Positions 55,028 through 62,412 of a stretch of DNA of 64,000 nucleotides are shown here, one piece after another. Both the position numbers and the translations under genes were made by a program. The notes below the pieces were generated by a model. The model was given only the letters and a program-made list of their open reading frames with translations. It was not told where the DNA came from and searched no databases. The stretch's first letter is position 1; each line of letters begins with the position of its first letter. Source of the DNA: Cohaesibacter sp. ES.047 (lineage in GTDB: Bacteria > Pseudomonadota > Alphaproteobacteria > Rhizobiales > Cohaesibacteraceae); the NCBI RefSeq assembly GCF_900215505.1, contig NZ_LT907844.1, forward strand, positions 2,266,501-2,330,500. The letters are read 5' to 3'.

Positions 55028-56125
55028 ATGTCTCTTCTTTCTTTCTCCGGATCCGGTATTCTCAATGACGCGGATATCGCCGCGCTGGTGAACGCGGGGG
55101 CCATCGCTTTCGACACGCCCCTTGATGGAGACCAGATCCAGCCTGCCAGCCTCGATCTGCGTCTCGGGCGCACGGCCTATCGGGTCCGCGCATCCTTTCT
55201 GCCCGGTCCGGATCGCACGGTGAAGGACAAGCTTGATCATCTTCAGCTACACCAGATCGACCTTAGTGAGGGAGCTGTGCTGGAAACCGGTTGCGTTTAT
55301 ATCGTGCCGCTGATGGAGAGCCTGACGCTGCCCGAAGGCATCGCCGCAGCAGCCAATCCCAAGAGCTCAACCGGACGGCTCGACATTTTCACCCGCGTCA
55401 TCGCCGACCGATCTCAGCAGTTCGACAAGATCCCCAAGGGTTATTCCGGACCGCTCTATATGGAAGTCAGTCCCCGGACCTTTCCCATTCTCGCCCGTTC
55501 CGGTAGCCGCCTGACCCAGATCCGCTTCCGTCAGGGACGCGTGGTCCTTGACGATGCCGAGCATCTGGCCCTGCATCAGGCCGAGACCCTTGTGGCCTCG
55601 AGCGATCCCTTCATCGCCGATGGCATTGCCCTGTCGATTGATCTTGCCGGAGACGGTGTCGTGGGCTATCGCGCCAAGCGCCATGCTGCCGTGATCGACG
55701 TGGATCGCCGCGACGCGCAGGATCTTCTCGATTTCTGGGAGCCGATCATGGGCCGCGGACGGGGGGAGCTGGTGCTGGATCCAGACGAATTCTACATTCT
55801 CGTATCAAACGAAGCAGTGCATGTCCCGCCTCTCTATGCTGCGGAAATGGTGCCATTCGACCCGCTTGTCGGAGAGTTCCGCGTGCATTACGCGGGCTTC
55901 TTTGATCCCGGCTTTGGTCATTCTCAAGCAGGTGGTTCAGGAAGCCGTGCCGTCCTTGAGGTGCGCAGCCATGAAGTGCCCTTCATCGTGGAGCATGGTC
56001 AGATTATTGGGCGTCTGGCCTATGAGCGCATGCGCGCGCGGCCTGAGACCCTTTACGGGGCCGGGATGGGCTCGAACTATCAGGCACAAGGGCTGAAACT
56101 GTCGAAACATTTCCGGTCGGCCTGA
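55028..56125 (+). CDS. dcd: 2'-Deoxycytidine 5'-triphosphate deaminase, long two-domain form
   Basis: 365 residues, about twice the length of E. coli Dcd. The first half has the trimeric dUTPase/Dcd signature 'ANPKSSTGRLDIFTRVIADR' and 'GYSGPLYMEVSP'; the second half repeats the fold ('LVSNEAVHVPPLYAAEMVP', 'RVHYAGFFDPGFGH', 'EVRSHEVPFIVEHGQIIGRL'). This long form is common in Rhizobiales. It converts dCTP to dUTP for thymidylate synthesis. The start at ATG 55028 fits the family. Confidence 0.9.
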   Translation: MSLLSFSGSGILNDADIAALVNAGAIAFDTPLDGDQIQPASLDLRLGRTAYRVRASFLPGPDRTVKDKLDHLQLHQIDLSEGAVLETGCVYIVPLMESLTLPEGIAAAANPKSSTGRLDIFTRVIADRSQQFDKIPKGYSGPLYMEVSPRTFPILARSGSRLTQIRFRQGRVVLDDAEHLALHQAETLVASSDPFIADGIALSIDLAGDGVVGYRAKRHAAVIDVDRRDAQDLLDFWEPIMGRGRGELVLDPDEFYILVSNEAVHVPPLYAAEMVPFDPLVGEFRVHYAGFFDPGFGHSQAGGSGSRAVLEVRSHEVPFIVEHGQIIGRLAYERMRARPETLYGAGMGSNYQAQGLKLSKHFRSA

Positions 56126-56143
56126 TCCCGGCGAAGGCCATTG

Positions 56144-56719
56144 ATGATGAAGACCATTGAAAAAGAAGTCTATGCCGAACTGGAAGAGAAAAAGTCCCGG
56201 TTTCTGGCTTTTCTCGTTCCCATCAAGACATTTGATGCCCGCCTTGAAGCGTTGCGCGTCGAGCATAGAAAGGCGTCTCATCACGTCACGGCCTTTCGCT
56301 GCATCCATGACGACGACCGCATCGAGGAAGGTGCCAAGGACGACGGCGAACCGGCAGGGACTTCGGGCATGCCGATGCTCAAGGTGCTCATCGGGCGCGA
56401 CCTCATCAACTGCGGTGTGATTGTGGTGCGCTATTTCGGTGGCACCAAGCTGGGGGCGGGTGGTTTGGCTCGGGCCTATTCGGGCGCTGCGTCCATGGCC
56501 ATCGACCGGGCAGATCTGGTCACCTGGGAGCGCATTGAGACCCGCACCGCTACGGGGCGCTTTGAACAGACTTCGGACATAGAAAGACAGATTACCCTGT
56601 TGTCCCTTGAGGTGCTTGAGCGCAACTACCATGAAGAAGGGGTCGATATAACCTTAAAAGGCCCCCAATCTGCTCTGGAAGACTTTGACGCCTTCATGGA
56701 AGAACTCAATCTTTATTAA
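56144..56719 (+). CDS. IMPACT/YigZ-family protein
   Basis: 191 residues. The UPF0029 (IMPACT) N-terminal domain is clear: 'EEKKSRFLAFLVPI', 'ASHHVTAFRC', 'DDGEPAGTSGMPML' and 'VVRYFGGTKLGAGGLARAY'. A short C-terminal ferredoxin-like domain follows. Bacterial members are of uncertain function, perhaps related to translation or peptidases. AAGG precedes the ATG at 56144. It lies 18 bases after dcd, probably in the same transcript. Confidence 0.9.
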   Translation: MMKTIEKEVYAELEEKKSRFLAFLVPIKTFDARLEALRVEHRKASHHVTAFRCIHDDDRIEEGAKDDGEPAGTSGMPMLKVLIGRDLINCGVIVVRYFGGTKLGAGGLARAYSGAASMAIDRADLVTWERIETRTATGRFEQTSDIERQITLLSLEVLERNYHEEGVDITLKGPQSALEDFDAFMEELNLY

Positions 56720-56862
56720 CCATGCCAGTCGCCAATCATGGAAAACGGGCCATATTGCGCATTGTTGTGTAGTTTGCATGGCGCGGATTCACACTTGCTT
56801 ATTCTCTCTGTGTGAAGTTGGTGTCTAAAGATTGAAAACACCATCAGGTTGTGAAGAGCAAG

Positions 56863-57951
56863 ATGCTTGAGTTTAGCGTAGCTGCAAGTTTTGATTATCG
56901 ATCGGACGAATACCGCGAGTTGTTTCAGGCTGCGGAGGTAACAGCCTTCCAGCATCCAGCGTGGCATTCTGCCATGCAGCGACACATTCGCAAACTGTCC
57001 AGCGTCGAAGAGCGTACGCTTATCATGCGGTGCAGCCAATCCGGACGTCTGCTCGGTCTTGTTCCCTTGACCGCGCGCCGCAAGATGCGTGCGACCATCC
57101 TTGAATATGCCAATCTGGGCCTCGTCGACTATGCCCTTCCGACCCTGCATCCCGACATTTGGAACTGGGTTCCCGATCCCGTAACGCTTGGTGTGAAATT
57201 GAGCGAGACCCTCGGGGCCTACGACATGCTGCGTATCAAGCACATGCCAGCCGACAACCCAGAGATCATGCGCCTGTTCCCCAATGCCTACATGGAGCGG
57301 GCCAGTTTTTCCGCTCATGCGGTTGAGTTGGGACCGGATTATGATGAGTGGCGACAGACCGCCATTTCCAAAGCCGAGCGCAAGTCCCGCGACAAGAAAC
57401 GGCGCGCGATGCTACGCAACGGGGAATGGCAGATGCGTGTGCTGACCGATCCGATTGAGATCCGCACGGCATTCGAATATCTGCGTGTCTATCACAAGGA
57501 CCGCTATGCGGACCGTCCCGGCTTCGACATGCTGCAGGATCCGGCATCCTTCGACTTTTATGTCGATCTTGCTATCAATGAAGCCGAGAGCGGGTTTGCC
57601 CGCACCTACCAGTTCACCTACGATGATCGCGTCGCCGCCGTCCAGTTCGGCATCGCTGATCGGGGACGCTATGTCTATCTGATGATGGGGCTCGACTATC
57701 AGCGCATGAGCAAATATTCCCCAGGTCTGCTGATGACCGAGGATATTGCCCGTGACTGTATCGACCGCGGCATGACCTTGTTTGACCTTGCTGTGGGGGA
57801 CGAACCCTACAAGGCGAAATTCGGCACCAAGTCAACACCGATCTATACGCTCTGGCATGCCCATTCCATGCTGGGCAGTGTCGGCATGGGCGTTGCTGAT
57901 ATGGTCCGGGGATCGCAATTCTCAGGTCGCATCCGCCGTTGGGTCAGCTGA
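56863..57951 (+). CDS. FemAB/GNAT-type acetyltransferase-like protein
   Basis: 362 residues. Sequence layout matches the CelD/BcsL or FemAB-like double-GNAT proteins: 'FQHPAWHSAM' near the N-terminus, a basic helical stretch 'AERKSRDKKRRAM' and a C-terminal acetyltransferase half with 'AAVQFGIADRGRYVYLMMGL' and 'GLLMTEDIARDCIDRGMTLF' ending 'DLAVGDEPYKAKFG'. Relatives act on polysaccharides or peptidoglycan precursors, but the substrate here is unknown. A GTG at 56851 is the alternative start. Confidence 0.82.
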   Translation: MLEFSVAASFDYRSDEYRELFQAAEVTAFQHPAWHSAMQRHIRKLSSVEERTLIMRCSQSGRLLGLVPLTARRKMRATILEYANLGLVDYALPTLHPDIWNWVPDPVTLGVKLSETLGAYDMLRIKHMPADNPEIMRLFPNAYMERASFSAHAVELGPDYDEWRQTAISKAERKSRDKKRRAMLRNGEWQMRVLTDPIEIRTAFEYLRVYHKDRYADRPGFDMLQDPASFDFYVDLAINEAESGFARTYQFTYDDRVAAVQFGIADRGRYVYLMMGLDYQRMSKYSPGLLMTEDIARDCIDRGMTLFDLAVGDEPYKAKFGTKSTPIYTLWHAHSMLGSVGMGVADMVRGSQFSGRIRRWVS

Positions 57952-57968
57952 CCTGAAACCGCTTTCCC

Positions 57969-58640
57969 TCAATCTGCATCAGGAAACAGGGTGACCGGAT
58001 CACCGGGTTTCCAAACCGGCCATTTGCGAAAGATCTGCGCAAACAAGTCCGACCCCTCATGTCCTTCAAGCCATTGCTTCAGCCGCTCGGGCGCAGCCTC
58101 GTCGAACCATGCCCTGTCGGTGTTGGCAAACTGGCGCACGAAGGGAAAGAGCGCGATGTCAGCAAGGGATATGCGCGCACCGAAAAGCTGCGGTGACGCG
58201 TCCAGTCGATCAAAAAGCGGCGTTAGAGCCTTCATCGCCAGATCACGTTCGGTGGCTTCGTCCGCATCCTCAAAGCGGGTGGCATATTTATAGCGATCCA
58301 GATGGCCCTTGAAATCTCCATCCATCGCGCCGATCAAGCCCAGCATGTCATCAAGCGTGCCGCTTTGCGGCGAAAGCCAGTCGCGCGGATCATTCTGTTC
58401 AAGCGCCCAAAGCATGATGTCGAGGCTCTCATCAACGACCCGTCCATCGGGCAACTGAAGCACCGGAACCGTGCCCTTGGGCGAGATTTCGAGCATGTGC
58501 GCTGGCTTGTCCCTTAGAACAATTTCGCGCAATTCTACCTTGATGCCCGACGCCCACAGCCCCATCCGGCCACGCATGGCATAGGGGCAGCGGCGGAAGG
58601 AATAAAGAAGGGGTAACGGGTTTGAGGTCTCGTCAGACAT
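57969..58640 (-). CDS. Glutathione S-transferase family protein
   Basis: 223 residues. The thioredoxin-like N-terminal domain has 'SFRRCPYAMRGRMGLWASG' with a CPxA redox-type motif, 'ISPKGTVPVLQLPDG' with the cis-Pro and 'VVDESLDIMLWAL' contacting glutathione; a helical C-terminal domain follows with 'ISLADIALFPFVRQF'. The Cys suggests an omega- or glutaredoxin-like activity. Its ATG shares one base with the TGA of the ion-channel gene upstream. Confidence 0.88.
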   Translation of the reverse strand: MSDETSNPLPLLYSFRRCPYAMRGRMGLWASGIKVELREIVLRDKPAHMLEISPKGTVPVLQLPDGRVVDESLDIMLWALEQNDPRDWLSPQSGTLDDMLGLIGAMDGDFKGHLDRYKYATRFEDADEATERDLAMKALTPLFDRLDASPQLFGARISLADIALFPFVRQFANTDRAWFDEAAPERLKQWLEGHEGSDLFAQIFRKWPVWKPGDPVTLFPDAD

Positions 58641-59446
58641 CAGGCTTGCGTCCTGTCGGCTTTGAGCAGGTCTTTCATTTCGGCAATCTCAAGCCGCATC
58701 GCCCGGACTTCTGCCGTCATGCTTTCGGTTTCCACGTGAATGGCAGCCCGGTCCGCTTCAGCGGTTGCTTCATGTTCGGACTGCATGGCCGAGACAATGA
58801 TACCGATGAACAGGTTGAGCACGGTAAAGGAGGTCATCAGGATAAAGGGGACAAAGAACAGCCAGGCCGTCGGATGGGTTTCCATCACCGGGCGAACAAT
58901 CCCCATTGACCAGCTTTCCAGCGTCATGATCTGGAACAATGTGTAGGCCGAAGCCCCGATTGAGCCGAACCACTCCGGAAAACCGGCACCATAGAGCTTG
59001 GTTGCCATCACCGCGAACACATAATAGAGCAACCCCAGCAACAACGCGATGGAGCCAAGCCCCGGCAGGGCTTCAAGGAGGGCGGTCACAACCCGCTTGA
59101 GTGACGGCACGAAGCTGATCAGACGCAGCACCCTTAGCACGCGCAAGGCGCGCAGAACCGAGAAGGCGCCCTGCGTCGGCATCAGGGAAATGGCCACCAC
59201 GACAAAGTCGAAGATCGACCACGGATCCTTGAAGAAACTCAGTCGATGCACGATCAGGCGCAGAGTGATCTCGACCACAAATATGATCAGAATGGCAGCA
59301 TCGACGAACCGGAACAGCCCGCCAAAGGCCGTATAGGCTTCGGGCCAGGTTTCCAGCCCCAAGGTTATGGCATTGAGGATGATCACGGCGGTAATGGCCA
59401 TCTCGAAGCGGCTAGAGGAGAGCAAGGCGTTCAGTCGATCAAGCAT
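58640..59446 (-). CDS. Voltage-gated sodium channel (NaChBac/NavAb type)
   Basis: 268 residues, the length of bacterial Nav subunits that assemble as tetramers. Six membrane segments: S4 has Arg99, 102, 105 and 108 spaced by three in 'LRALRVLRVLRLISF'. The pore carries the selectivity filter 'TLESWSM' (175-181), identical to that of characterised bacterial sodium channels. S6 is 'FVPFILMTSFTVLNLFIGII', and a C-terminal coiled coil (about 231-265) should hold the tetramer. Such channels occur mostly in marine, haloalkaline or soil bacteria. It is co-transcribed with the GST gene. Confidence 0.93.
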   Translation of the reverse strand: MLDRLNALLSSSRFEMAITAVIILNAITLGLETWPEAYTAFGGLFRFVDAAILIIFVVEITLRLIVHRLSFFKDPWSIFDFVVVAISLMPTQGAFSVLRALRVLRVLRLISFVPSLKRVVTALLEALPGLGSIALLLGLLYYVFAVMATKLYGAGFPEWFGSIGASAYTLFQIMTLESWSMGIVRPVMETHPTAWLFFVPFILMTSFTVLNLFIGIIVSAMQSEHEATAEADRAAIHVETESMTAEVRAMRLEIAEMKDLLKADRTQA

Positions 59447-59631
59447 TCAGGGGCAATCCTATTATCAATCCGGTCCTGTCCTGTCTGGAGATTTTTGGAA
59501 CCATCCGGCATGTGAAAGCCATACAAAGATAAGCAGAACTCCTGAAGCTGCAATGGCCATGATCCACAATTTGCTTCGCACAAGGCAGAAAATCAGATAA
59601 AAAGACGCCCGCTGATCGCGATCCCCGACGC

Positions 59632-59653
59632 GCTGTCAAAAAAGTGTCAAAAA
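59632..59653 (+). repeat. Two 11-base direct repeats resembling Pho half-sites
   Basis: CTGTCAAAAAA and GTGTCAAAAAG stand head to tail. Each matches five or six of seven positions of the CTGTCAT unit. They lie 56 bases before the tRNA, upstream of its likely promoter. A chance A-rich repeat is quite possible. Confidence 0.4.
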
Positions 59654-59668
59654 GCCATAGGATCGCGC

Positions 59669-59696
59669 TTGTGGTTGGTCACTTTTGTGCTAGATA
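59669..59696 (+). promoter_or_regulatory. Possible tRNA-Gly promoter
   Basis: TTGTGG and TAGATA are spaced by 16 bases and end 12 bases before the mature tRNA, an acceptable sigma-70-like arrangement for a stable RNA gene. Confidence 0.4.
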
Positions 59697-59708
59697 TGGC
59701 GCAGGTCA

Positions 59709-59782
59709 GCGGGTGTAGCTCAATGGTAGAGCAGAAGCTTCCCAAGCTTACGACGAGGGTTCGATTCCCTTCACCCGCTCCA
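59709..59782 (+). tRNA. tRNA-Gly (anticodon CCC)
   Basis: 74 bases including an encoded CCA end. GCGGGTG pairs with CACCCGC, the D stem is GCTC/GAGC, the anticodon loop TTCCCAA gives CCC at 59741-59743, and GGTTCGATTCC forms the T arm. Reads GGG codons. Its first anticodon-stem pair is a G-A mismatch. No other RNA gene is adjacent. Confidence 0.96.
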
Positions 59783-59845
59783 ACTGCTTTTCCAGAAATC
59801 GCTATTTCGCCTGCTTCGGTCGCGTCTGCCTCAGCCTCGCTTGCC

Positions 59846-60907
59846 TCAGTCGGGCCAGGTTACCGGCCAATTGTCGGGCCCGCCAGCATAAACGCCATCG
59901 CATTCGCCTTTTTCGCGAAACTCGACCGCCTCGAAGAACACGCGCTTGCCTTCTTCATGCAATTGCCAGACAGATTGCGAACCGCAATCCCCCAGACCGC
60001 GCCCCTTGAACAGGCCCTTTAGCATGAAATCCTTGCCGGAAAAGCTGATGTTCCAGGCATCGGCTTCATTGGCATTGCTGCTCTCATTGCCGTCCATATA
60101 AAACGGGGTGCGCGTGATGGCGCGGCTCTCGTCTAGCGGAACGGTGAAGAAGGCATAGGGCTGATTGTAGGCACCACCCATACCGCAGGGAAGGCCATAG
60201 AGATCGGCATTGTGCAGGGTCAGGCGAAACCCGACGCCCGACTCGAGCACAGCGGTGCTGCCGTAGAAATGGCAAAGCGCATCTTCCGGGGCGAACCATG
60301 TTTGCCAGATCTGACGCGGTATCTGGGATTGTCCATGGAGTGCCACGATGGGAATGCGAGGGTTCGGGGGCTGGTCTCCCTTGACCTGCAGAGCGTAGGA
60401 CGTGTTCAGGAGATCCTGATACTCATCCATATAGATCATGCCCGCCACGCTCCCCGACAGGGAGAAACGGCTGGTCATAGCTTGCGTTCCATTGTCGATC
60501 TTGACAGTTGCAACCGAGCCGCTTTTCATCGCCTTGACCAGCCATGCGACCACATCAGGATTGCTCTCGTGATAGGCTGCTCCATCTTCCCTGATGCCCT
60601 TGTTCGTTGCGATCAGCGTGAGGGTGTCTGTTCCATCGATGGTGATCAAAAACCGCGTGCCTGGCGTGATTGGAACCTGACTTGCCATGCGCACCGAAAG
60701 CGCATTCCCGAGCCTGTTCGCCCGATAAACCGACAGGCTGGTCACTCCTTGATAGGTCTCGGGCACGAGGGACAAGGTGCAGTTCATCGCCGTGTCGCAC
60801 CAGACGGTGATATCGCGAATTTCCTTGTAACTGCGCGCAAGCGACGGCTGGCTGGTGAAAAGGATCGAAGCGGCTGCCAAAACGGCAAAGAGAGTCCGGG
60901 TGATCAT
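59846..60907 (-). CDS. DUF1176-like secreted protein
   Basis: 353 residues with an N-terminal signal peptide (about 1-23, cleaved near 'SLARS'). Early 'EIRDITVWCDTAMNCTLSLV' and the overall two-part layout resemble DUF1176 proteins, uncharacterised periplasmic proteins of proteobacteria. Further Cys pairs ('DALCHFYG', 'LYGLPCGMGG', 'GLGDCGS', 'KGECDGVYAG') suggest disulfides. The ATG at 60907 has AAGGA at 6 bases; another ATG two codons earlier overlaps that site. Function unknown. Confidence 0.75.
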   Translation of the reverse strand: MITRTLFAVLAAASILFTSQPSLARSYKEIRDITVWCDTAMNCTLSLVPETYQGVTSLSVYRANRLGNALSVRMASQVPITPGTRFLITIDGTDTLTLIATNKGIREDGAAYHESNPDVVAWLVKAMKSGSVATVKIDNGTQAMTSRFSLSGSVAGMIYMDEYQDLLNTSYALQVKGDQPPNPRIPIVALHGQSQIPRQIWQTWFAPEDALCHFYGSTAVLESGVGFRLTLHNADLYGLPCGMGGAYNQPYAFFTVPLDESRAITRTPFYMDGNESSNANEADAWNISFSGKDFMLKGLFKGRGLGDCGSQSVWQLHEEGKRVFFEAVEFREKGECDGVYAGGPDNWPVTWPD

Positions 60908-60959
60908 GACCATTCCTTTGGCGGATGAGAGACTTTAGCAAGAAAAGAAGATGGCAGGA

Positions 60960-61304
60960 CTAATTGCCCAGCAGGTGCTTTTGCTGTTCTTTGCCAAATC
61001 CGATGGTGATGCCCGTTTGATCTTCGAACACCGGCCGTTTGATCAGGGTCGGGTTGGCCAGCATGAGCGCCTTGGCCTTGTCTGCATCCACATCCGTCTT
61101 GTCTGCGTCGCAGAGGCCACGCCACGTGGTGGATCGGCGATTGAGGACGGCCTCCCAGCCGTGCGCCTCGATCCAGCGGTCGATTTCCTCTTCGCTCACC
61201 CCGTCGGCGCGAAGATCAATGAAGGTGACCGGTTTTCCTGCCGCCTCGAAGGCCTTCAGCGCCTTTCGGCAAGTATCGCAGGTCTTGATGCCATAGAGTT
61301 TCAT
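60960..61304 (-). CDS. ArsC/Spx-family thioredoxin-fold protein (YffB-like)
   Basis: 114 residues. 'YGIKTCDTCRKALKAFEAAG' gives the active-site Cys of the ArsC family and a second Cys (C-x-x-C), and 'LANPTLIKRPVFED' carries the conserved cis-Pro region. Short members such as YffB are reductases of uncertain substrate; true arsenate resistance is not implied because no ars genes are near. An AAGAGG site precedes the ATG. Confidence 0.9.
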   Translation of the reverse strand: MKLYGIKTCDTCRKALKAFEAAGKPVTFIDLRADGVSEEEIDRWIEAHGWEAVLNRRSTTWRGLCDADKTDVDADKAKALMLANPTLIKRPVFEDQTGITIGFGKEQQKHLLGN

Positions 61305-61388
61305 GCACGCCTCTTGGATGGGATTCGGATCGTTGTGTTTTACGCTAGCCGATCTTTTGTCCCATCAACAGAGGCTAATTGCAGGGTA

Positions 61389-61485
61389 TCGCGGCCACAA
61401 GATACGCCCGCCCGACCTAGACGGGCGGAAAGCGTATCGTAAGGAGTTGACGCCCGCCCGACCTAGACGGTCGGAAAGCGCATCG
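61389..61485. repeat. Palindromic element, copies A and B
   Basis: Copy A (61401-61438) is a nested palindrome: GATACGC and GCGTATC outside, CCGCCCG and CGGGCGG inside. Copy B (61449-61485) is a close relative with one arm changed (CGGTCGG) and degenerate outer arms. Upstream, CGGCCACA (61392-61399) mirrors TGTGGCCG at 61497-61504, enclosing both copies. These look like REP-type intergenic elements. Confidence 0.85.
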
Positions 61486-61493
61486 CGAAGAAA

Positions 61494-61717
61494 GACTGTG
61501 GCCGACAGATTGGCCTATTTCTCGATGCCCCTATGGGCCTGATCACCCCAGAGGCGCTCGATAGTCTTGTCGCGGCCACAGGATACGCCCGCCCGACTTA
61601 GGCGGTCGGAAAGCGTATCGTAGCCAGAGACTGTGGCCGACAGATTGGCCTATTTCTCGATGCCCCTATGGGCCTGATCACCCCAAAGCCGCTCGATGGT
61701 CTTGTCGCGGCCACAGG
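61494..61717. repeat. 135-bp duplication of the msrA 3' end containing palindrome copy C
   Basis: Bases 61494-61581 recur at 61629-61716 with only three differences. The right copy is the genuine end of msrA; the left copy re-encodes the same last 21 residues (from 'CGRDKTIERLWG' to the stop) without the rest of the gene. Between them lies palindrome copy C (61582-61619: GATACGC outer arms, CCGCCCG/CGGTCGG inner). The three differences are all synonymous in the MsrA frame. Confidence 0.92.
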
Positions 61718-62300
61718 CGAAGCGATAATAGCGATAGCGGACCGGGTTCTTGTTGTAATAGTCCTGATGGTAGGTCTCGGCAGCAAAGAAGGGACCGGCC
61801 GGTGCGATCTCGGTTGCGATCGGTTTGCCCAGCGTCCCGGCCTTGTCGAGCGCCTCCTTCGAAGCCTTGGCGATTTTCGCCTGCTTATCATTCAGCGTAT
61901 AGATGGCGGTGGTGTAGCTGTGACCGCGGTCGCAGAACTGCCCACCCGCGTCTGTTGGATCAACCGACCGCCAGAAAACATCCAGCAATTCATCATAGCT
62001 CACCTTGCTGCTGTCATAGGTGATCTTGACCACTTCGAGGTGTTTGGCCGCTGTGTGGTTTTCATAGGTGACATTCCTGGTGGTGGTGCCACCCGAATAG
62101 CCGGAGATGGTTTCAACGACCCCGTTCACATGATCGAAGTCGCTTTCAACGCACCAGAAACAGCCGCCTGCGAAAATGGCAGTCTTCAGATCATCTGCGG
62201 CAAGGCTGGGGCCAGCCAGAGTGGCGGACAGAGAAGCCGAAAGAGCGAGTGAGGCAGCAAAGAGAACAGATTTCAAGCGAGATGCTGTGTGTCGAGGCAT
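61650..62300 (-). CDS. msrA: Peptide methionine sulfoxide reductase MsrA, exported
   Basis: 216 residues. Reduces Met-S-sulfoxide in oxidised proteins. The active site is 'FAGGCFWCVESDFDHVNGV' with nucleophile Cys47; 'GYSGGTTTRNVTYE', 'CDRGHSYTTAIY' and 'YHQDYYNKNP' are the other conserved parts. An N-terminal signal peptide (about 1-35) places it in the periplasm. No recognisable fused MsrB. A GGGAGACC site precedes the ATG. Its last 63 bases are duplicated downstream together with palindromic elements. Confidence 0.95.
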   Translation of the reverse strand: MPRHTASRLKSVLFAASLALSASLSATLAGPSLAADDLKTAIFAGGCFWCVESDFDHVNGVVETISGYSGGTTTRNVTYENHTAAKHLEVVKITYDSSKVSYDELLDVFWRSVDPTDAGGQFCDRGHSYTTAIYTLNDKQAKIAKASKEALDKAGTLGKPIATEIAPAGPFFAAETYHQDYYNKNPVRYRYYRFACGRDKTIERLWGDQAHRGIEK

Positions 62301-62412
62301 AAGAGGTCTCCCTAATCGTGGTTTTGCCTCTTTGTGCCGTGTGATTGTGGCATTGTCGCGCAGAAAATGGCCCTCTCACGCAGGCTTGAAGGGATGTGAT
62401 GAGATTTCAAGC

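Noticed and set aside
61389..61640. CRISPR-like repeat array
   Set aside because: The repeats are palindromic, unequal in length and unevenly spaced, with gene-derived sequence between them and no cas genes.
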